A DNA stretch of 64,000 nt from Gemmatimonadaceae bacterium (GTDB taxonomy: Bacteria; Gemmatimonadota; Gemmatimonadetes; Gemmatimonadales; Gemmatimonadaceae), in assembly GCA_036496605.1 (NCBI GenBank), contig DASXKV010000003.1, positions 1 through 64,000 on the forward strand. Reading direction: 5' to 3'. The translations under genes and the position numbers were made by a program. The notes below the pieces were generated by a model, which was not told where the DNA came from, searched no databases, and was given only the letters and a program-made list of their open reading frames with translations. Below are positions 58,868-64,000 of the stretch, one piece after another. Position 1 is the first letter of the stretch; each line of letters starts with the position of its first letter.

Positions 58868-61285
58868 ATGCGACGATTCATCGACGACCTCCGCGGCTCC
58901 GCTCGCGCACTTGCCAAAGTCCCGTTGTTCACGGCGGTCGCGGTCGTTTCGCTCGGCCTCGCGCTCGCATTGAACACGACGATGTTCGCCCTCGCCGACT
59001 CGGTACTACACCCCGTCGTGCCGTACGCGAACGCCGAGCGGATCGTGATTCCGTCCTTTCGTGGTGGCGACACGAAGCATCCCGTGCCCGCGGACGCGCG
59101 CTTTCGGGCGATTCAGGGCGGCATGCGGTCGTACGAAGCCATCGCCGCCTTCTGGCGTGTTCAGGCGTTGGTCCAGACGCCAGGCTACGCGGAGGACATC
59201 ATGGCCGTCGCTGTGTCGCCAAACTTCTTCGATCTGTTCGGTGTGCACCCCTTCCGCGGGCGCGGCTTCGACAAATCAGACAGCGGGGCGACGAGCACGC
59301 CGGGCGCCGTCATCAGCTATCGAATCTGGAATCGCCTTTTCGCGGGTCGTCCCCTGAGGGAGTCGCTCACGCTCGATGTTGGGCTGAACCGCTACACGGT
59401 GGTTGGCGTCATGCCGCGCAGCGTGCACCCGCCGTACGGCAACACCGATCTCTGGTTGCCGATTGATGCCGTACCTTCTAATCCGGCGATCGGTCGCTTC
59501 GGCCCGACTGCCGTCATGCGCCTCAAGCCGGACGTATTGCTCGACGCCGCAAAAGCCGAGTTGGCCATGGTTGGCGCGCGCCTAACGACCGAGCTCACGC
59601 CAAGGCACCCGCTGTCCACATGGCTAGCGCCGGTCGTCGCGTTTTTCTACGCGCCGCAGAGCGTCTTTCCGTCGTTCATCCTTGGCACGGTCGCCATGGT
59701 GCTCATCATCGCCTGCGCCAATCTCGGCACGATGATGATCGCTCGCGGTATCGCGCGTCGTAGGGAGCTCGCGATTCGGTTGGCGCTCGGGGCGAGCCGC
59801 CGCGACATCGCGCGACACGTTCTGAGTGAGTGCGCGGTCGTGGTGGGCGCCGGCGTCGCTCTCGGCCTACTGGTCACGCTCTGGGCGCTGCGCGTTCTCC
59901 CGCATTTCACCAGCGCCCGAGTGCCGCAGCTGGGCGATCTCGATCCAGCGCCCAGCTGGCGAGTGTTCGCCTTTGCGCTGACCACGTCGTTGGCGACGAT
60001 CGTCTTTGCTGGAGCACTCCCCGCTCTGCGTGCAGCGAGGACGGATCCCGCCCAGCCGATGAAAGACACGGCCGGCACGACGACAGGGCGGATTCGCGAC
60101 CGTTACAATCCACTAATCGTCATCGAAGTCGCGCTGTCGACGGCACTGCTCATGTGCTCAGGCTTGTTCGTGCTCATCGCCTTCAATCTCGCTTCGTTCG
60201 ACTTTCGCTACGACGCCAGGCATCTCGTCGTTGCGGATCTCGATATCAAGAGCAATCAGATGACGAACGCGGCCATCAGCCGGTTTTACGATGGAATCAT
60301 TGCGAACGGCCGAGCGCTTCCGAACGCCATCGCCGCGGCGACATATCATTGGGCCTCGCCCGATGGTCCGACTGTAGCCGCGGAAGAGGGAAAGAGCGGT
60401 GATACGTGGATCAACCTGAGGTGGTATCAGGCCGTCAGCCCGGATTTCCTTCGGACGTTCGGTATAAGGATTGTCAACGGCCGCGACTTTGCGCCGGGCG
60501 ACGCCCTCGGCAATGAGCCTGTGGTGATTGTGGACGAGGAGGCCGCGAAGCGGCTCTGGCTGGACGTCCACGATCCGGTCGGGCGGATGATGAAGCTGGG
60601 GAGCAAGGAATCGAAGGCGCCGTGGGTGCGTGTCATCGGTGTCGCGGAGGCCGTCGAGTACTTGCCGCGCATCGATTACTACCTGCCACCCGAGCCGATG
60701 ATTTACGCCGTGATACCGAACGACTCGTGGCGTTCGCGGAGACTCGTGGTGCGCGAAAACGCCGGCGCGGGCATGCCCGGACGCGCCGCGCTGGCGGTGG
60801 CGATGCGGCGTCAACTGCAAACAGAGATGCCGTGGGCCTGGTCGGTTCAGGTCCACCCGTGGCTCGACAACTACGAAGGTCGGCGGACAGATAGCACCTT
60901 CATCGCCTCACTCTTCGGTGCCTTTGCCGCCTTCGGCCTCGTGCTTTGCGCCGTCGGTCTCTACGGCGTGCTCGCTTACGCCGTGAGCCGGCGTCTCCGC
61001 GAGTTCGCCGTCCGCATCGCGTTAGGCGCGCGGCGACGCGACGTCGCGCGCCTCGTCACGCACGACGCCGCGGTCACTGCACTCGCCGGTGTGGCGATCG
61101 GAGCCTTCGTCGCCCTGTATGTGACACGCGCGCTGATGGAACAAGTGGTGATGATCGACTACGCGCACGCGATCGCGCTCGTCGCCGCCGAAGCCATTCT
61201 CTTCGCCGTGGCATTCGTCGCCGCGCTCGGACCGGTGCGACAGGCGGCGAAGGCGGATCCGATCGAAATCCTGCGCGCGATCTGA
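58868..61285 (+). CDS. ADOP-type duplicated MacB/FtsX permease
   Basis: An 805-residue inner-membrane protein of the same family as that at 53759-56257 but only distantly alike. N-terminal helix FTAVAVVSLGLALALNTTMF, a periplasmic MacB_PCD domain, FtsX helices with NLGTMMIARGIARRRELAIRLALGASRRDI, a middle helix (LIVIEVALSTALLMCSGLFVLIAF), a second periplasmic domain, and the second FtsX set (GLYGVLAYAVSRRLREFAVRIALGARRRD). I start at ATG 58868; GTG 58841 is possible. It follows the ECF42 gene by 35 bp and could be one of its targets. No ATPase near. Confidence 0.88.
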   Translation: MRRFIDDLRGSARALAKVPLFTAVAVVSLGLALALNTTMFALADSVLHPVVPYANAERIVIPSFRGGDTKHPVPADARFRAIQGGMRSYEAIAAFWRVQALVQTPGYAEDIMAVAVSPNFFDLFGVHPFRGRGFDKSDSGATSTPGAVISYRIWNRLFAGRPLRESLTLDVGLNRYTVVGVMPRSVHPPYGNTDLWLPIDAVPSNPAIGRFGPTAVMRLKPDVLLDAAKAELAMVGARLTTELTPRHPLSTWLAPVVAFFYAPQSVFPSFILGTVAMVLIIACANLGTMMIARGIARRRELAIRLALGASRRDIARHVLSECAVVVGAGVALGLLVTLWALRVLPHFTSARVPQLGDLDPAPSWRVFAFALTTSLATIVFAGALPALRAARTDPAQPMKDTAGTTTGRIRDRYNPLIVIEVALSTALLMCSGLFVLIAFNLASFDFRYDARHLVVADLDIKSNQMTNAAISRFYDGIIANGRALPNAIAAATYHWASPDGPTVAAEEGKSGDTWINLRWYQAVSPDFLRTFGIRIVNGRDFAPGDALGNEPVVIVDEEAAKRLWLDVHDPVGRMMKLGSKESKAPWVRVIGVAEAVEYLPRIDYYLPPEPMIYAVIPNDSWRSRRLVVRENAGAGMPGRAALAVAMRRQLQTEMPWAWSVQVHPWLDNYEGRRTDSTFIASLFGAFAAFGLVLCAVGLYGVLAYAVSRRLREFAVRIALGARRRDVARLVTHDAAVTALAGVAIGAFVALYVTRALMEQVVMIDYAHAIALVAAEAILFAVAFVAALGPVRQAAKADPIEILRAI

Positions 61286-61287
61286 GC

Positions 61288-61887
61288 CTACCCGGGCTCT
61301 CGCTCGGCCGTCCCTCGAAATCGCGATTCGATCCGCGGATCCGGCACCAACCAGACCAGCGCGACCGCCACGTAGAGCACATCCGCGATCGCTGGATGGA
61401 CAAATGCGAGCGGAATCGCGGCGACATAGAAGAGCAGCGACAGCTTTCCCTTCCGATCGGAGCCGACGGCCTCGGCGAGTCGTCTATTCTCTCCCAAATG
61501 CGCGGCGAGAATCGTTCGTAAAAGGATCGTAAACGCGATCGCGCAGAGCAGAAGCACCACGCCGTACGCCGCCGTCGGCACGGCTGCGTTACGCGAATCG
61601 TCCATCCAGCCGGTCGCGAAAGGGATGAGCGACAGCCAAAAGAGCAAGTGCAGATTCGCCCAGAGTGTTGCGCCGTTGATCCGCTGCGTCGCCTGGAGCA
61701 TGTGATGGTGATTGTTCCAATAAATGCCGAGGAACACGAAGCTCAGGAGGTAGGTGAGCAGAGACGGCACCGCCGCCCGCAGCGCGCTCCAGTCGGAGCC
61801 GTGCGGAGTGTGAAGCTCCAGGACCATGATCGTGATGAGAATCGCGATCACGCCATCGCTGAACGCCTCGAGCCTCGACTTGTTCAT
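61288..61887 (-). CDS. TMEM175-like (DUF1211) potassium channel protein
   Basis: A 199-residue inner-membrane protein with about six helices. The N-terminal signature RLEAFSDGVIAILITIMVLEL (FSDGxxAIxxT-type) is the mark of bacterial TMEM175/DUF1211 K+ channels, and FLGIYWNNHHHMLQATQRI and LHLLFWLSLIPF also fit. I start at ATG 61887, 17 bp after the end of the broken YidC-like gene; the longer open frame runs through that gene in the wrong frame. Convergent with the ADOP gene, 2 bp apart. Confidence 0.9.
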   Translation of the reverse strand: MNKSRLEAFSDGVIAILITIMVLELHTPHGSDWSALRAAVPSLLTYLLSFVFLGIYWNNHHHMLQATQRINGATLWANLHLLFWLSLIPFATGWMDDSRNAAVPTAAYGVVLLLCAIAFTILLRTILAAHLGENRRLAEAVGSDRKGKLSLLFYVAAIPLAFVHPAIADVLYVAVALVWLVPDPRIESRFRGTAEREPG

Positions 61888-61903
61888 GTCGTCGTTCCGA
61901 TCG

Positions 61904-62339
61904 TTAGGTCCGCACGCGCGCAACGGCGCGCCGAAGCCGCAATGATTGCACGACGCCGACGACGTTGGACGCCACCCAGTACAGCCCGACCCTGGGCGCT
62001 CAAGCGCCAGGCGACGAGAAAGGTGACTGCGGCGGCAAGGGCGGCGGAGGTTCGGGACGACGTCGACGCGGGCCCTGCCATGACGGCCGCTCCCGCGAGT
62101 CCCGCCGCAACCGACGCAACGACCGCATCGGGCTTGAACAGATCTCCCATCAAGAAGAATCGCGCCGCCCGTCTGGCGCTTGCCGCGATGGTCTGATAGA
62201 TCCCTGCTCCGATCGGCAACTGTATGAGCCTGCCGAGAGAGAGGACGACGATGCCACCGCCAAGACTTCCACCGCAAACGTGGGCGAGAGCAAAGAGAAC
62301 GACGCGCAGTGGGTCGAGAAACACGGACCAGAGCGGCAT
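61904..62339 (-). pseudogene. Broken YidC/Oxa1-like membrane insertase gene
   Basis: It starts at ATG 62339 with MPLWSVFLDPLRVVLFALAH, HVCGGSLGGGIVVLSLG, then jumps to RLIQLPIGAGIYQTIAAS and LMGDLFKPDAVVASVAAGLAG, which in YidC proteins lie about 40-50 residues further on, so an internal deletion is likely. At about 61990 one extra C (in GCGCCCAGG) shifts the frame; the end GLYWVASNVVGVVQSLRLRR, typical for the YidC C-terminus, is in another frame and stops at 61904-61906. One deletion and one frameshift make it non-functional unless the read is wrong. Confidence 0.75.
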
Positions 62340-62374
62340 GGCTGGACTCCGATTGCGCGCCGATTAGCGCTCGG

Positions 62375-63775
62375 TCACTCGGCGCCGAAGAGGGCCTTCG
62401 TCTTCGCCACGGCGGCGACCAGCGCCTCGACGTCGGATTCGTCGTTGTATACGTAGAACGACGCGCGCGCCGTTGCGGGCACGGCGAGTCGGCGCATGAG
62501 CGGTTGCGCGCAATGATGTCCCGCGCGCACGCACACGCCCTCGCCGTCGAGAATCGTGGCGATATCGTGAGGGTGCACGCCCTCGAGTGTGAACGAGACG
62601 ACGCCACTCCGGGACGACACGTCGCGCGGCCCGTAGAGCGTCACTCCGTCGACGGCGGAGAGCGCCGCGGTCGCGCGCTCGAGCAGCGCCAGCTCGTGTG
62701 ACCGCACGGTCTCCATACCTAACGACTCGAGATAGCCGCAGGCGGCGGCGAGGCCGACGGCGTCGGCGACGTTCGGCGTCCCCGCTTCATACTTGTGCGG
62801 TAGCACGTTCCACGTCGTCTGCTCGTCGCCCACGATCTCGATCATGTCACCGCCCATCTGATAGGGCGACATGCTCTCGAGCAGCGTGCGGCGGCCGACG
62901 AGTCCCCCGATGCCCATCGGGCCGAGCATCTTGTGTCCACTGAAGGCGTAGAAGTCGACGTCGCCAAGCTCCGGGCCGTCGAGGTCGAGCCGGAGATGCG
63001 GCGCCGCCTGCGCGCCGTCACAGACGACGATCGCGTCGCGCGACGCGCGTTGCCTGACGAGCGAGGTGATCTCAGCCACGAGATTGAGGGTGCCGAGCGC
63101 GTTCGAAACGTGGTTGAATGCGACGACGCGGGTTCGGGCATTGAGGAGCGACTCGAGCGCTTCGAGATCGAGACGGCCGTCACTCGTTAGGCCGCAGATC
63201 CGGAGTGCCGCGCCGCGCCGGCGCGCGAGCTGCTGCCAGGGAACGAAGTTGGCATGATGTTCGAGGGCGGTGACGACGATCTCGTCGCCGCGGGCGATGT
63301 TGTCGGTTCCCCACGCGCTCGCGACGAGATTGAGCGCTTCGGTCGTTCCGCGCGCGAAGATCAGCCGCGCCGGGTCGGCGACGCCAAGGAATCGAGCGAC
63401 ATGCGCACGCGCTTCGTGATAGCGGTCGGTGGCGCGGACGGAGAGTGTGTAGGCGCCGCGGTGTGGATTCGCGTTGTCGTGCTCGTAGAACGCGCGAATG
63501 GCGTCGAGCACGACGCGGGGCTTCTGCGAGGTCGCCGCCGAGTCGAGGTAGTGCAGGGAGGGATTAGCGGCGAGCAGCGGGAAATCGCTCTTCGGCGAAA
63601 GGCTTCGATGGTGGTCGGCACGCCGCGCGGCAGCAGATTGCGATTCGGGGGGGGCCCCCCGCACCGCTGACGCCGTTTCCGGGACGCTCTTTTCGACGCG
63701 CTCGTCTCGGCGCGCCGTTCTCGACGCGCTGTCTTCGACGCGCTCTTCTCGCCGTTCTGTCTTATGCGTGCCCAC
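62375..63775 (-). CDS. sufS: Cysteine desulfurase SufS
   Basis: A 466-residue PLP enzyme that takes sulfur from cysteine for Fe-S cluster building. Core motifs: LHYLDSAATSQKP, ANPHRGAYTLSVRAT, FARGTTEALNLVA, the PLP His in LEHHANFVPW, VVCDGAQAAPHL, the Schiff-base lysine in FYAFSGHKMLGPMG and the persulfide cysteine in VRAGHHCAQPLMRR. Start: GTG 63775, inside the end of the ferredoxin gene (14-bp overlap), with GGGAGG just upstream. That gives about 65 N-terminal residues of low-complexity R/E/V/S sequence before the normal start of the fold, which is unusual; a later start cannot be excluded. Part of a suf operon whose other genes lie upstream of the window end. Confidence 0.9.
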   Translation of the reverse strand: MGTHKTERREERVEDSASRTARRDERVEKSVPETASAVRGAPPESQSAAARRADHHRSLSPKSDFPLLAANPSLHYLDSAATSQKPRVVLDAIRAFYEHDNANPHRGAYTLSVRATDRYHEARAHVARFLGVADPARLIFARGTTEALNLVASAWGTDNIARGDEIVVTALEHHANFVPWQQLARRRGAALRICGLTSDGRLDLEALESLLNARTRVVAFNHVSNALGTLNLVAEITSLVRQRASRDAIVVCDGAQAAPHLRLDLDGPELGDVDFYAFSGHKMLGPMGIGGLVGRRTLLESMSPYQMGGDMIEIVGDEQTTWNVLPHKYEAGTPNVADAVGLAAACGYLESLGMETVRSHELALLERATAALSAVDGVTLYGPRDVSSRSGVVSFTLEGVHPHDIATILDGEGVCVRAGHHCAQPLMRRLAVPATARASFYVYNDESDVEALVAAVAKTKALFGAE

Positions 63776-64000
63776 CCTTCCTCCCTCTAACGAGCACTTT
63801 CCCGCTCTCCACTCGAACCTCGTACACCGGCACCGGCTCGATCGCCGGGCCACGGCGCACCTCACCCGTTAGGCACGAGTACCGCGCACCGTGCCACACA
63901 CATTCGATCGTCCCGTCATTTGACAATGTGCCGTCCGACAAGGGAAACTCCGCGTGCGTGCACACGTTGTGAACCGCACCGATTCGGCCCCGATGGTTGA
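63762..64000 (-). CDS. Rieske-type [2Fe-2S] ferredoxin (5' part outside window)
   Basis: The C-terminal 79 residues of a small Rieske protein; it runs off the window end. The cluster ligands are in CTHAEFPLSDG (Cys, His) and CVWHGARYSCLTG (Cys, His); the fold ends in PVYEVRVESGKVLVRGRKG. Small Rieske ferredoxins of this type are often encoded within suf operons of soil bacteria, where they may give electrons for cluster building. Its end overlaps the sufS start by 14 bp. Confidence 0.9.
   Translation of the reverse strand, partial: NHRGRIGAVHNVCTHAEFPLSDGTLSNDGTIECVWHGARYSCLTGEVRRGPAIEPVPVYEVRVESGKVLVRGRKGGHA

Overview
The window is GC-rich (roughly two thirds G+C by eye), densely coded bacterial chromosome with no rRNA, tRNA, CRISPR, insertion sequence or phage gene that I can recognise. 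The gene set points to a free-living aerobic Gram-negative soil bacterium, most likely a Gemmatimonadota-like lineage: FG-GAP/ASPIC lipoproteins with a stand-alone TonB-plug lipoprotein, exported M16/M20/P1 peptidases, two ADOP-type MacB/FtsX permeases without adjacent ATPases, DUF3108 and M50-CBS membrane proteins, a reaction-centre-type cytochrome c, and ECF sigma factors. The assignment is inference from gene content, not from a marker gene.

Layout. 1-9.6 kb: two tandem FG-GAP/ASPIC surface proteins (the first cut by the window edge), a divergent TonB-plug lipoprotein between them and a coupled exported glycosidase-like protein. 9.6-19.3 kb: P1 peptidase, DinB protein, omega-aminotransferase, ankyrin protein, and a minus-strand M20 hydrolase / APC permease / amidohydrolase set that looks like amino-acid or amide scavenging. 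19.4-31 kb: small membrane protein, MATE exporter, Hsp20, a paired M16 protease, AlaX editing protein, several unknown small proteins and MgtE. 31-38.5 kb: M50-CBS protease with DUF3108 lipoprotein, a tandemly duplicated unknown exported protein, a KdpDE-like two-component pair without kdpFABC, and an MFS carrier. 38.6-40.5 kb: a cluster of small envelope-stress proteins (KGG-type, ElaB/YqjD-like, DUF1469, DUF3618). 40.5-47.2 kb: NatAB-type ABC exporter, a WtpABC/ModABC oxyanion importer, an exported M20 peptidase. 47.2-52.9 kb: anti-sigma/ECF sigma pair divergent from a Tat-exported phosphoesterase-cupredoxin fusion, PPK2, DUF1697 and a serine hydrolase. 53.8-61.3 kb: two ADOP permeases flanking cytochrome c and a YciI/ECF42 module. 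61.3-64 kb: TMEM175-like channel, a broken YidC-like gene, SufS and a Rieske ferredoxin (cut by the window end).

Four things are not explained by the genes. (1) An octamer CGTTAGGC/GCCTAACG occurs roughly once per 1.2 kb in both orientations and all reading frames, at times forcing rare TTA codons or supplying stop codons. (2) Two intergenic arrays keep a strict 21-bp period over about 400 and 585 bp and share a CGACC core. (3) Scattered 7-bp tandem repeats lie between genes, some folding into hairpins between convergent genes. (4) Several promoter pairs look unusually clean: a mirror-image ECF promoter pair (GGAATAA-N16-GTYTCT on both strands) between the sigma factor and the phosphoesterase-cupredoxin gene, an ECF42-type promoter before the YciI/ECF42 genes, and a set of -24/-12 (sigma-54-like) sites before Hsp20 and the small stress-protein genes.

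All functional names are from reading protein motifs; no database search was possible.
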